DNA from: an uncultured Eubacteriales bacterium
GTDB taxonomy: Bacteria; Bacillota; Clostridia; Oscillospirales; Acutalibacteraceae
DNA length: 47,255 nt
Direction: 5' to 3'
Assembly (NCBI GenBank): GCA_951801675.1
Contig: CATONX010000019.1
Coordinates: forward strand, 1-47,255
Positions 1-7,526 of the stretch are shown here, piece by piece; position 1 is the first letter of the stretch, and each line of letters begins with the position of its first letter. The translations under genes and the position numbers were made by a program. Under the pieces are notes generated by a model, which was given only the letters and a program-made list of their open reading frames with translations, did not search any database and was not told the DNA's origin.

Positions 1-1
1 T

Positions 2-703
2 TACGAGCCGTATTCTTATTTTAAGGTGGCGGACAACAACGGAAATGTTCTTCTGGAAAATTCGCCCACCCCTGACCGGGCCATTAGCTCGGATACGGCA
101 TGGGTGATGAACCGGATGATGACCCAGGTCATCGACGGCTCCCAGGGTACCGCCCGGGCAGCGCGTTTTCGCAGCGGCATTGAGCTTTTTGCGAAGACCG
201 GTACCGCTGGTAACGATACCCTCGGTTCCACCGACGCCTGGCTTATCGGCGGGTCCCCCTATTATGTCACGGGAAGCTGGTACGGGTTTGACCGGATGAA
301 GGACATTACGCCGGTGGTAACGACCGGCGCGGTAACCGGGTGGAAGATGGTTATGGCCATGATCCACAAGCACCTGGATAACGCTTCCTTTGACGCGGAT
401 CCGAACGTGGTAACGCGGACGTATTGCATGGACAGCGGGTTGCTGGCAGGCCCCGGTTGTTCCCACACCGGGACGGGGTATTATAAGAAGAGCAACATCC
501 CCACCACCTGTGACGGCAGACATAGCGGCAGCGGAGAAGAAGAGCCGCCGGATACTTCCTCAAGTTCTTCGTCTTCGTCGTCCAGTTCGTCTTCCAGCTC
601 TTCCAGTTCCTCCTCTTCGAGCTCTTCGTCTTCGTGGTCTAGTTCGTCTTCCAGCTCTTCCAGTTCCTCAGTCAATTCCGAGGACGAGAATGCAGTGGGA
701 TAA
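2..703 (+). CDS. Class A penicillin-binding protein, C-terminal part (5' truncated by window)
   Basis: Only the C-terminal part is present; the frame is open from base 2. It is the end of a transpeptidase domain that cross-links peptidoglycan outside the membrane. The KTGTAG box (194-211) is the conserved third active-site motif, and the following DAWLIGGSPYYVTGSWYGFD stretch matches the family pattern after that box. The catalytic serine and the glycosyltransferase domain lie upstream of the window, so class A is inferred from the shape of the C-terminus. After the domain comes an acidic-proline hinge and then 26 consecutive serines, one Trp, and 11 more serines (557-670), ending in a short acidic tail. 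Such low-complexity tails occur on other clostridial PBPs, but this one is extreme. A strong terminator follows 17 bp after the stop. Confidence 0.85.
   Translation, partial: YEPYSYFKVADNNGNVLLENSPTPDRAISSDTAWVMNRMMTQVIDGSQGTARAARFRSGIELFAKTGTAGNDTLGSTDAWLIGGSPYYVTGSWYGFDRMKDITPVVTTGAVTGWKMVMAMIHKHLDNASFDADPNVVTRTYCMDSGLLAGPGCSHTGTGYYKKSNIPTTCDGRHSGSGEEEPPDTSSSSSSSSSSSSSSSSSSSSSSSSSSWSSSSSSSSSSSVNSEDENAVG
557..670 (+). repeat. Serine-codon low-complexity tract with internal tandem duplication
   Basis: Thirty-seven serine codons and one Trp codon. Bases 571-612 and 628-669 are the same 42 bp with two mismatches, offset by 57 bp (19 codons), so part of the tract arose by tandem duplication. 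The single Trp is a TCG-to-TGG change at 636 in the second copy. All six serine codons are used rather than one repeated triplet. Confidence 0.9.
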
Positions 704-719
704 TAACATTGAGAGAAAA

Positions 720-750
720 GCGCCCGGTATTTTGATACCGGGCGCTTTTT
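720..750 (+). terminator. Rho-independent terminator of the PBP gene
   Basis: An 11-bp perfect stem (720-730 with 735-745, starting GCGCCCGGTAT) with loop TTTG is followed by TTTTTG. Confidence 0.92.
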
Positions 751-832
751 GTTTGGAAAACAGATATGCACCAGAGAAGGGCGGCTGCCGGGAAAACAGG
801 GGGACATAGAAAGAAAACACCGACTTTTATAT

Positions 833-871
833 AAAAAACTCCCGGCAGCGAAATTTCTTCGCCGCCGGGAG
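833..871 (-). terminator. Rho-independent terminator of the hom-thrB-lysC operon
   Basis: On the minus strand, a GC-rich stem (arms 858-871 and 839-852, one G-T type imperfection, loop GAAAT) is followed by six T residues (833-838). It lies just after the lysC stop. Confidence 0.88.
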
Positions 872-888
872 CCAATGCAAAAGAGCCA

Positions 889-1359
889 TTAACCGAAGAA
901 CTTATTGTGTACCGCGCTGACCGCCCGGTCCGCGTCCTCCTGGGCGATGAGCACGGAGATCTTGATTTCGCTGGTGGAAATCATCTGGATGTTGATATTT
1001 GCGTCAAAGAGAGCCTCGAACATTTTCGCCGCCACGCCAGGATGGGTTTCCATTCCAGCGCCCACGATGGACACCTTGGAAACATTCTCGTCGTGGGTGA
1101 TGCTGGAGGCGTGCATGACCGTGGGGTTGGTCTTGAGCGCTTCCACTGCCTGCTTGACCTGGCTCTGAGGAACGGTAAAGGCGATGTCCTTGGTGTTGTT
1201 GCGTCCCACCGACTGCAAGATAATGTCCACATTGATCTTTTCACCGGCCAGCTGGGAGAAAATCTTAAACGCGATGCCGGGTTCGTCCGGCACCCCGACC
1301 ACCGAAATCCGCGCCACATCGTTGTCCTTTGCTACCCCTTTGATCAGCATTTGTTCCAC
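889..1359 (-). CDS. lysC: Aspartate kinase beta subunit from internal in-frame GTG start (predicted)
   Basis: Inside lysC, codon 246 is a GTG preceded by a perfect AAAGGAGG (1368-1375) with 8 nt spacing. Initiation there gives a 156-aa protein holding only the two regulatory ACT domains. In Bacillus subtilis, aspartokinase II is an alpha2-beta2 enzyme whose ~160-aa beta subunit is made from an in-frame internal start of lysC; length and position here match that arrangement. That it is used in this organism is inferred from the ribosome binding site and the family precedent. The next codon options (ATG at 1350) are 17 nt from the same Shine-Dalgarno and less well placed. Confidence 0.65.
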   Translation of the reverse strand: MEQMLIKGVAKDNDVARISVVGVPDEPGIAFKIFSQLAGEKINVDIILQSVGRNNTKDIAFTVPQSQVKQAVEALKTNPTVMHASSITHDENVSKVSIVGAGMETHPGVAAKMFEALFDANINIQMISTSEIKISVLIAQEDADRAVSAVHNKFFG

Positions 1360-2094
1360 CTTGACTGCCTCCTTTACCTTTGTACCGGGTACGCGCTCCA
1401 AGCTGGAGAGCACCTCGAGATCCACATTGTATTTCTTCGCCATTTCCACCGAACGGTTGTGAAGCACCTGGGCGCCCAAGGTCGCCAGCTCCAGCATTTC
1501 GTCGTAGGTGATTTCCTCGAGCTTTTTGGCGCCTGTTACCTTGCGCGGATCGGCGGTGTAAACCCCGTCCACATCGGTGTAAATCTGGCAGCACTTGGCG
1601 TGCATGGCCGCGGCGATGGCAACCGCGCTGGTATCCGAACCTCCCCGGCCCAGTGTGGTTACGTCGTCGAATCGGTTGAGGCCCTGGAAGCCCGCCACCA
1701 CGATGATTTTTTTCTTGTCGAGCTCTTTGGTCAGACGGCCGGTGTCGATGCGCTTGATGCGCGCGGCACTGTGGTTGGAATCGGTAATGAACCCGGCCTG
1801 CCAGCCCAGCAGCGAAACCACCGGGCAGCCCATCTTTTCGATGGCCATGGCCAGCAGCGCGATGGAGATTTGTTCCCCGGCGGCCAGCAGCATATCCCGT
1901 TCCCGCTTGGAAGCGTCGGGATGGATTTCGTTGGCCTTTTCGATCAGGTCGTCGGTGGTGTCGCCCTGGGCGGAGACTACTACCACCACGTCGTTGCCCG
2001 CCTTATAGGTATCGGTGACGATGCGCGCGACGTTTTGGATGCGTTCGGCGTCCCTGACCGAGGTGCCGCCGAATTTTTGCACGATCAGACTCAT
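889..2094 (-). CDS. lysC: Aspartate kinase, alpha subunit
   Basis: Phosphorylates L-aspartate with ATP, the first committed step to lysine, threonine and methionine. It is 401 aa, the usual length of the Bacillus LysC type. It opens with the kinase signature VQKFGGTSV (residues 5-13) and has the TTLGRGGSDTSA loop of the amino-acid kinase fold. The C-terminal ~140 residues form two ACT domains that normally bind lysine and/or threonine for feedback inhibition. The start is the ATG at 2094, preceded by GGAGGG at good spacing; an upstream in-frame ATG has no ribosome binding site. It is last in a four-gene minus-strand operon after thrB and is followed by a terminator. An internal start for a beta subunit is annotated separately. 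Confidence 0.95.
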   Translation of the reverse strand: MSLIVQKFGGTSVRDAERIQNVARIVTDTYKAGNDVVVVVSAQGDTTDDLIEKANEIHPDASKRERDMLLAAGEQISIALLAMAIEKMGCPVVSLLGWQAGFITDSNHSAARIKRIDTGRLTKELDKKKIIVVAGFQGLNRFDDVTTLGRGGSDTSAVAIAAAMHAKCCQIYTDVDGVYTADPRKVTGAKKLEEITYDEMLELATLGAQVLHNRSVEMAKKYNVDLEVLSSLERVPGTKVKEAVKVEQMLIKGVAKDNDVARISVVGVPDEPGIAFKIFSQLAGEKINVDIILQSVGRNNTKDIAFTVPQSQVKQAVEALKTNPTVMHASSITHDENVSKVSIVGAGMETHPGVAAKMFEALFDANINIQMISTSEIKISVLIAQEDADRAVSAVHNKFFG

Positions 2095-2184
2095 GAAGTT
2101 CCCTCCAGAAAGTTTAGTAGAGGCACGTGAATGTATCACAAAAGCCGGTCCGGATTTCCGGACGCTTTTTTGACAAAAGTTGCT

Positions 2185-3090
2185 TTAAAAAAGGCCGTCC
2201 TCCGACAGCACCTGCGCGCCGTTTTGGTCGCAGTCGAGCAAGACCGCCTGCCAGCCGGAGACGCCCTGTTCCAAAAGGCCCTGCTGCATACGGGCGGCAA
2301 AGGAATTGTCCTCCCCGTCCACAATTGCCACCAAGGTGGGGCCGGCGCCGCTGAGATACACACCGAAAGCACCTTCCCGATAGGCTAGGTCAAAGACCTC
2401 CTTGGAATGAGGAATGAGCCCCAAGCGGGTGGGCTGGTGAATCCGGTCCTCAGAAGCGACCTTCAAAACCTCCCGGTCCCCCGAGAACATAGCCGCCGTC
2501 ATCAGCGCGGCCCTTGATAGGTTGAAAACCACGTCCGCCCTGGAAAAGGTCCCCGGCAGGATGGAGCGGGCAAAGGAGGTTTTCATCTCGAAAGCAGGGA
2601 TCAGGGCGGCAAAGCGCATGGTCTTGGAAACCGGCACACTGATGGAATGGACCTGGCCTCCTTCAATGACAGAGGTGACCAAGCCTCCCGCGATGGCGGG
2701 GGCGATGTTGTCCGGATGGCCCTCGATGTGAGCGGCCAAGGAAATGATGTCCCTCTTTTGCATGGGGTCTCCCAGAAGCCGGTTTGCCCCCAAAAGCCCC
2801 GCCACGATACACGCCGAGCTGCTTCCGAGGCCGCGGGTCATGGGAATGCGGTTTCGCTGGCGGATTTTTAGCCCCGGCAGTTTCTTACCGCAGATTTCGT
2901 AAAGCTGGCGCACGTTTTCATAAATCATGTTGTCTTCCCCGGTGGGAACGGCCACATCGTCGAGAGACCGGATGTCCACCGTGTCCCATTCCTCCAGGTA
3001 AACCTCGTTATAGAGGGTCAGCGCCAGACCCAAAGCGTCAAAGCCTGGGCCAAGGTTTGCGCTGGTGGCGGGGACGCTTACCTTGAGCAT
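2185..3090 (-). CDS. thrB: Homoserine kinase (GHMP family)
   Basis: Phosphorylates homoserine to O-phosphohomoserine, the penultimate step of threonine synthesis. It is 301 aa, normal for ThrB. The GHMP ATP-binding motif PMTRGLGSSSACIVAGL is at residues 83-99, and the N-terminus VPATSANLGPGFDALG is characteristic of ThrB. The ATG at 3090 is preceded by a GGGAGTGGG purine stretch. It lies 19 bp downstream of hom and 90 bp upstream of lysC in one minus-strand operon. No threonine synthase gene is visible in the window. A second protein at 9237-10445 belongs to a family once proposed as homoserine kinase; with a true ThrB present that role is unlikely here. Confidence 0.96.
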   Translation of the reverse strand: MLKVSVPATSANLGPGFDALGLALTLYNEVYLEEWDTVDIRSLDDVAVPTGEDNMIYENVRQLYEICGKKLPGLKIRQRNRIPMTRGLGSSSACIVAGLLGANRLLGDPMQKRDIISLAAHIEGHPDNIAPAIAGGLVTSVIEGGQVHSISVPVSKTMRFAALIPAFEMKTSFARSILPGTFSRADVVFNLSRAALMTAAMFSGDREVLKVASEDRIHQPTRLGLIPHSKEVFDLAYREGAFGVYLSGAGPTLVAIVDGEDNSFAARMQQGLLEQGVSGWQAVLLDCDQNGAQVLSEDGLF

Positions 3091-3109
3091 AAAACACCCA
3101 CTCCCGCTC

Positions 3110-4354
3110 TTAATAGTCGCACAGGCGGATCAGGCCCAGCACCTGAGCGCCCTGTTCCTTGAGGGCGTCGAGCTTGCCTCTCAGCTCGCCTTCCGGTCCC
3201 TCGCCGGTGACAAAGGCCAGCTCGTCGTCCGGCGCGCCCGGGCGGCTCAAACGCTGCACCTCGCCGAATCCTTCCCGGATGGCCGCCAGGATTTCCATGG
3301 GATTCTGGGCGGACAGACGCACGTAGAACCGGGTGGGGACCTCCAGGTAATCGGCGATGTATCCGTCTGCCTTATCCTCCCAGAAGAGGAGCTTGCGGCG
3401 GTTTACATGCTTGGCGCAGTCGATCACGTCGGCCACCACTGCGGAAGCGGTGGGCAGCTTGCCGGCGCCCCGGCCGTAGAACACCACGTCCCCAATGGCA
3501 TCGCCCCGTACCAGGATGGCGTTAAACACGTCCTCCACCCCGGCGAGCTGGCCGGAGCGCTCCACGATGGCGGGGGATACCATCACCGACAGGCGGCCGT
3601 CGTCGAGCTTCTTGACCCGGCCAAGGAGCTTGACCACACCGCCGTAATTGGAGGCATATTCCACGTCCTCCAGCGTAATCTTGGTAATGCCCTCGGTATG
3701 GACCTGGTCGGGGTAGACATGCTTTCCGAAGGCGAGCGAGGCGAGAATGCAGATTTTGCGGCAGGCGTCCGCCCCTTCGATGTCGGCAGAGGGGTCCCGC
3801 TCGGCATAACCGAGCTTCTGGGCCAGCGCCAGCGCATCGTCGAAGCTCATCTGCTCGTGGATCATCTTGGAAAGGATGAAGTTGGTGGTGCCGTTCAAAA
3901 TGCCGGCGATTTCGTAGACCTCGTTGGCCGCCAGGCACTGGTTTAACGGCCGGATGATCGGAATGCCGCCGCCAACGCTTGCCTCAAAGAGAAAGTTGAC
4001 GTTTTTGTCCTTTGCGATGCGAAGAAGCTCCGCTCCTTTTTCCGCCACCAGCTCCTTGTTGGAAGTGGCGACGCTTTTGCCCGCGAGCAGGCAAGCCTTT
4101 ACGAAATCATACGCGGGATGAAGGCCCCCCATGCATTCCACCACCACCTTGACCTCGGGGTCCTTTTCGATGATGGAAAAGTCTTTCACAAACCGGTCGT
4201 GAAGGGGAGAATCGGGAAACTCACGCAGGTCGAGCACATACTTTATGTTGATTTCCTCGCCTGCTTTTTTCGTGATGCTGTCGTGGTTTTTGAGCAAAAC
4301 CTCCACCACGCCGGAACCTACCGTTCCATGTCCCATGACTGCCACGTTGATCAT
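3110..4354 (-). CDS. hom: Homoserine dehydrogenase
   Basis: Reduces aspartate-semialdehyde to homoserine with NAD(P)H, at the branch to threonine and methionine. At 414 aa it is the stand-alone Hom (not fused to aspartokinase). The Rossmann loop GHGTVGSGV is at residues 8-16; the catalytic core shows NGTTNFIL and GYAERDPSADIEGADACRK, the family signature. The last ~75 residues look like an ACT domain, as in feedback-regulated Gram-positive enzymes. Start ATG at 4354 has a modest AGGATGG site. It lies 36 bp after the ACT-regulator gene and just before thrB. Confidence 0.96.
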   Translation of the reverse strand: MINVAVMGHGTVGSGVVEVLLKNHDSITKKAGEEINIKYVLDLREFPDSPLHDRFVKDFSIIEKDPEVKVVVECMGGLHPAYDFVKACLLAGKSVATSNKELVAEKGAELLRIAKDKNVNFLFEASVGGGIPIIRPLNQCLAANEVYEIAGILNGTTNFILSKMIHEQMSFDDALALAQKLGYAERDPSADIEGADACRKICILASLAFGKHVYPDQVHTEGITKITLEDVEYASNYGGVVKLLGRVKKLDDGRLSVMVSPAIVERSGQLAGVEDVFNAILVRGDAIGDVVFYGRGAGKLPTASAVVADVIDCAKHVNRRKLLFWEDKADGYIADYLEVPTRFYVRLSAQNPMEILAAIREGFGEVQRLSRPGAPDDELAFVTGEGPEGELRGKLDALKEQGAQVLGLIRLCDY

Positions 4355-4390
4355 GCTGCACCATCCTATCTGTTTCGTTGTGCGTTTTGG

Positions 4391-4843
4391 TTATTGGCTG
4401 ACATTGCCGGAAATGTTCTCAATGCTCTGTACCCCGTCCAGCGCCTGGATGGAGCCTAAAAGCTCCTCCAGCGACCCTTTCATCCCATCGGTGCTCGCGG
4501 AGATGGAGACCGGCGCCGCGCCGGACACGGGAATGTTCTGGTTGAGGGTGAGAATGTTCGCGCCCGCCTGGTAGAAGGCGGCGATGACCGGGGCGAGCAC
4601 CCCGGGCCGGTCCTGCAAAATAAGGTGCAGGGTGATGATCCGGTTGCCCTCCCGTTCGTTATAAGGAAACACCGCGTCCTTGTACTTATAAAAGGCGCTG
4701 CGGGAAATGCCGGCCATCCGCGCCGCCTGGGCGGCGGATTTGGCGGCGCCGCACGCGAGGAACTCCTTTGCCTGCATCACATGCCGGAACACCTCGGGCA
4801 GAGCGTCGGCTTCCACCACAAAATAACGCTGGGCGTCTGTCAT
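4391..4843 (-). CDS. ACT-domain regulatory protein (PheB-like), first gene of the threonine operon
   Basis: 150 aa. Residues ~36-58 (SAAQAARMAGISRSAFYKYK) read as a helix-turn-helix-like segment and residues ~69-148 as an ACT domain beginning ITLHLILQDRPGVLAPVI. The family (often called PheB or UPF0735, COG4492) precedes hom in many clostridia and is thought to sense an amino acid; its biochemical role is not settled. The ATG at 4843 has AGGTGG immediately upstream; a longer frame to 5107 would extend through the promoter and was rejected. As first gene of the hom-thrB-lysC operon it probably controls pathway flux or transcription in response to threonine or a related amino acid (inference). 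Confidence 0.85.
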   Translation of the reverse strand: MTDAQRYFVVEADALPEVFRHVMQAKEFLACGAAKSAAQAARMAGISRSAFYKYKDAVFPYNEREGNRIITLHLILQDRPGVLAPVIAAFYQAGANILTLNQNIPVSGAAPVSISASTDGMKGSLEELLGSIQALDGVQSIENISGNVSQ

Positions 4844-4860
4844 TGTCGTCCACCACCTGA

Positions 4861-4876
4861 ATACGATTGTCCGTAT
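4861..4876. promoter_or_regulatory. Small inverted repeat at the start of the threonine operon transcript
   Basis: ATACG-6 nt-CGTAT lies just downstream of the predicted transcription start of the ACT-hom-thrB-lysC operon. It could be an operator, but 5-bp arms are weak evidence. Confidence 0.3.
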
Positions 4877-4883
4877 GCTGTAT

Positions 4884-4912
4884 ACTATAACACGATTAGG
4901 CGTCCGTTTCAA
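4884..4912 (-). promoter_or_regulatory. Sigma-A promoter of the threonine operon
   Basis: On the minus strand TTGAAA (4907-4912), a 17-bp spacer and TATAGT (4884-4889). It gives a short leader of ~35 nt before the ACT-domain gene. Confidence 0.75.
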
Positions 4913-5017
4913 GAGCAAACCGCATTTTTCCAAAGCAAAAAGGAGAGAAGAAGCGGGAAGAGAACTGGATAAATTTGTGCAAAGAAGCCCTTGTCCAAAA
5001 AAATACGCGGGTTTTCG

Positions 5018-5046
5018 TTGTACCGAGCCGTCTTTCCCGGTATAAT
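5018..5046 (+). promoter_or_regulatory. Sigma-A promoter upstream of the YtvI-like gene
   Basis: TTGTAC (5018-5023), a 17-bp spacer and perfect TATAAT (5041-5046). The predicted leader is ~140 nt, long for this window, and contains a 7-bp perfect hairpin (AAGCGGC/GCCGCTT, 5147-5170) just before the ribosome binding site. Confidence 0.75.
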
Positions 5047-5191
5047 ATCTGAAAAGCAAGAAAGCTTTGGCCTTCCCGGCCGGAGCGGGCAGCTTTTGCA
5101 GGGCCAATCAAGAAGAAAAGCCTTCGTACATCCCAGCTGCTCAAAAAAGCGGCTGCGTGTCAGGCCGCTTCCATTTGAAAGGAGAATTTCA

Positions 5192-6277
5192 TTGCAACTG
5201 CAAAGGACCGAGAAACGCAGGGCGTTTCTCATCAACGTAGCGTACATTGCGATCCTTGTAGCCATTGCGTTTCTCGCCATCAAGTATCTCATTCTTTGGA
5301 TTATGCCGTTTGTCATCGGCTTTGGGGTGGCATTCGTATTGCAGCGCCCCATTGTCTGGGTGAGCAAGAAGACCCGGATGAACCGAAGGGTTTCGGCGGT
5401 GCTGCTGGTGTTTGTGACCATGGCGATACTGGTGACGGCGCTGCTGGTGGTAGGGTACCAGGTGTATGCGGAGCTGGGAAGCCTGCTTCATAAGCTGCCG
5501 GAGATAGTGGAGTCCGCCATTCCTTCTGTCACCAAGGGAATCGAAGAGGCCTTTTCCGGCCTGACGAGCACCCTTTCGCCCGACGCGGCCGAACAGCTGG
5601 CGTCCATGCTGGAAGGGGCGGCCGGTTCGCTCCAGTCTCAGCTTATTTCCCTGTCCGGCTCCATGCTGTCCTGGCTGGGGCACGGGGTAACCCAATTGCC
5701 AAGCTTTCTGATTTCCCTGCTGGTGACCATCATCGCCACCTTCTTCTTGAGCATGGATTACCGCAAGGTGGTGGATTTTATCCGCCGCCAGATCCCGCAA
5801 AGGCATCAGGCACTGGTCACCACCATCAAGGAAACCTTCGTGTCCACCATCCTGAAGGTGCTGCGGGCCTATCTGATCATCATGACCATCACCTTTGTGG
5901 AGCTGTCGCTGCTCCTTACCTTCTGGGTGCAGGTGGACTACGCGGTTATCCTGGCGGGGGTCATTGCACTGGTGGATGTGCTGCCCATTCTGGGGTGCGG
6001 CACGGTGCTCATCCCCTGGGCGGTGGTGGCGGCAATTATGGGAGACTGGATGCTGGCGATAAAAATCGCCACCTCCTATGGCGTCATCACCATCATTCGA
6101 AACGTCATCGAGCCGAAGATCGTGGGCCAGCAGATCGGCCTGCACCCGCTGGTCACCCTCTTTTGCATGTACTTCGGTTTGCAGGTGCTGGGAGTCCTAG
6201 GAATGTTCCTGGTGCCGATTGCGGTGATTTTACTAAAGAAAGTGCAGGATTCCGGGCAGATCCGGATCTGGAAATAG
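5192..6277 (+). CDS. AI-2E/YtvI-family polytopic membrane protein (sporulation-type permease)
   Basis: 361 aa with the AI-2E transporter family layout: two hydrophobic helices near the N-terminus, a soluble loop around residues 75-150, and a C-terminal bundle of helices including VDVLPILGCGTVLIPWAVV and GLHPLVTLFCMYFGLQVLG, which are typical. The N-terminal spacing and length are closest to YtvI, a sporulation-associated member; the substrate is unknown. The start is a TTG at 5192 with AAAGGAG 7 nt upstream. An upstream ATG at 4991 lies before the promoter -10 and is rejected. It has its own promoter and is followed 11 bp later by a flavoprotein gene, so the two are probably cotranscribed. 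Confidence 0.82.
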   Translation: MQLQRTEKRRAFLINVAYIAILVAIAFLAIKYLILWIMPFVIGFGVAFVLQRPIVWVSKKTRMNRRVSAVLLVFVTMAILVTALLVVGYQVYAELGSLLHKLPEIVESAIPSVTKGIEEAFSGLTSTLSPDAAEQLASMLEGAAGSLQSQLISLSGSMLSWLGHGVTQLPSFLISLLVTIIATFFLSMDYRKVVDFIRRQIPQRHQALVTTIKETFVSTILKVLRAYLIIMTITFVELSLLLTFWVQVDYAVILAGVIALVDVLPILGCGTVLIPWAVVAAIMGDWMLAIKIATSYGVITIIRNVIEPKIVGQQIGLHPLVTLFCMYFGLQVLGVLGMFLVPIAVILLKKVQDSGQIRIWK

Positions 6278-6288
6278 GAGGCAAAAGG

Positions 6289-7524
6289 ATGAAGCCTGTG
6301 GTTGCAATTGTGGGCGGCGGCGCGGCCGGGCTCTTTGCGGCGGTGACGGCGGCGAAGGCGGGGGCCAAGGTAACGGTGCTCGAAAAGGCGGACCGGGTGG
6401 GCCGCAAGCTGCTGGCTACGGGAAACGGCCGGTGCAACCTGACCAATCTCAGAGCCACCGCCGCCGATTATCACACCGACTGCCCCGCCGCGGTCAAAGC
6501 GGTGCTCGAGCAGCTGCCCCCGGCCCAAGCGGTTGCCCGGTTTGAACAGATGGGGCTTCTCTGCCGTGAAGAGGAAGAGGGCCGAGTGTATCCGTACAGC
6601 GCTCAGGCCGCCGCGGTGCTCGACCGGCTGCGTTTTACCTGCGCCCACCTGGGGGTGAAGACGGAAAACGGGTTTTCGGTGCAGTCCATGGAAAAATGCA
6701 AGGGCGGGTTTTTGCTGGCGGACGATACCGGCCGCCGGGTTTGGGCCGACCGGGTGGTAATAGCGGCAGGAGGCGCCGCCGCGCCGCAGCTCGGCGGGTC
6801 TTCCGACGGCTGCCGCCTGCTCGAACGTTTTGGGCATGCCGTTACCCCCTTGACCCCGGCGCTCACACCGGTGAAAACCGATCCTGCCCGGGTGAGACCG
6901 CTCAAAGGGGTGCGGGTACGGGCGGCGGTGACGTTGTTCCTAGACGGCAAACCTGGGCCGCGGGAGCTGGGCGAGGTGCAGTTTACCGAGCAGGGCCTCT
7001 CCGGCATTGCCGTAATGCAGCTTTCCGGCCGCATCGGGGCGGACACGAAGGGAAAGCACTCCTTCGCCCTATCTCTGGACCTGATGCCAGACTTTACCCG
7101 CGAAGAGGTACGCCGGCTGCTGGCCGGCCGGCTTTCCTACGCGGGGGAAGAACCGGTTTCGGATTTTATGACCGGCCTGCTTCCCAAGCGGGTGGGGCAG
7201 ACGGCGGCGAAGGAAGCGGGGGCGGCCCTGGCCCAGCCGGCGGGCAGCCTGCCTAAAACCGTGTGGGACAAGCTGGCCCGTACGCTCAAGGACTGGCGCT
7301 TTCAGGCGAAGGGAACCCTGTCCTGGCCCCAGGCACAGGTGACGGCGGGAGGCGTGCGGCTTTGCGAATTTGACCGGCAAACCCTGCAGTCAAACCGGGT
7401 GGCGGGCCTTTATGCGGCGGGGGAGGTCCTGAATGTGGACGGCCCCTGCGGCGGATACAATCTCCAGTGGGCCTGGGCGTCCGGCTTTGCGGCCGGGCGC
7501 GGGGCGGCAACGGAAGGGAATTGA
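6289..7524 (+). CDS. HI0933/BaiN-family FAD-dependent oxidoreductase
   Basis: 411 aa. The N-terminus IVGGGAAGLFAAV is a dinucleotide-binding GxGxxG fold for FAD, followed by LEKADRVGRKLLATGNGRCN, the family hallmark. The C-terminus (GLYAAGEVLNVDGPCGGYN) is the second FAD-binding stretch. One member (BaiN of Clostridium scindens) was reported to act in bile-acid dehydroxylation, but the family is widespread and most members have no proven substrate, so bile-acid activity should not be assumed. The ATG at 6289 has AGGAGG 7 nt upstream. The next flavoprotein gene begins 2 bp after its stop. Confidence 0.85.
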   Translation: MKPVVAIVGGGAAGLFAAVTAAKAGAKVTVLEKADRVGRKLLATGNGRCNLTNLRATAADYHTDCPAAVKAVLEQLPPAQAVARFEQMGLLCREEEEGRVYPYSAQAAAVLDRLRFTCAHLGVKTENGFSVQSMEKCKGGFLLADDTGRRVWADRVVIAAGGAAAPQLGGSSDGCRLLERFGHAVTPLTPALTPVKTDPARVRPLKGVRVRAAVTLFLDGKPGPRELGEVQFTEQGLSGIAVMQLSGRIGADTKGKHSFALSLDLMPDFTREEVRRLLAGRLSYAGEEPVSDFMTGLLPKRVGQTAAKEAGAALAQPAGSLPKTVWDKLARTLKDWRFQAKGTLSWPQAQVTAGGVRLCEFDRQTLQSNRVAGLYAAGEVLNVDGPCGGYNLQWAWASGFAAGRGAATEGN

Positions 7525-7526
7525 AC

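Noticed and set aside
907-2130. 407-codon plus-strand frame over lysC
   Set aside because: Shadow of lysC; no ribosome binding site and composition typical of antisense reading.
4844-5107. Longer version of the ACT-domain regulator starting at 5107
   Set aside because: It would run through the promoter of the operon; the ATG at 4843 has a good ribosome site and matches family length.
5147-5170. Terminator on the minus strand before the YtvI-like gene
   Set aside because: It has the right shape (7-bp stem then T run on the minus strand) but no minus-strand gene is upstream of it; treated as a leader hairpin.
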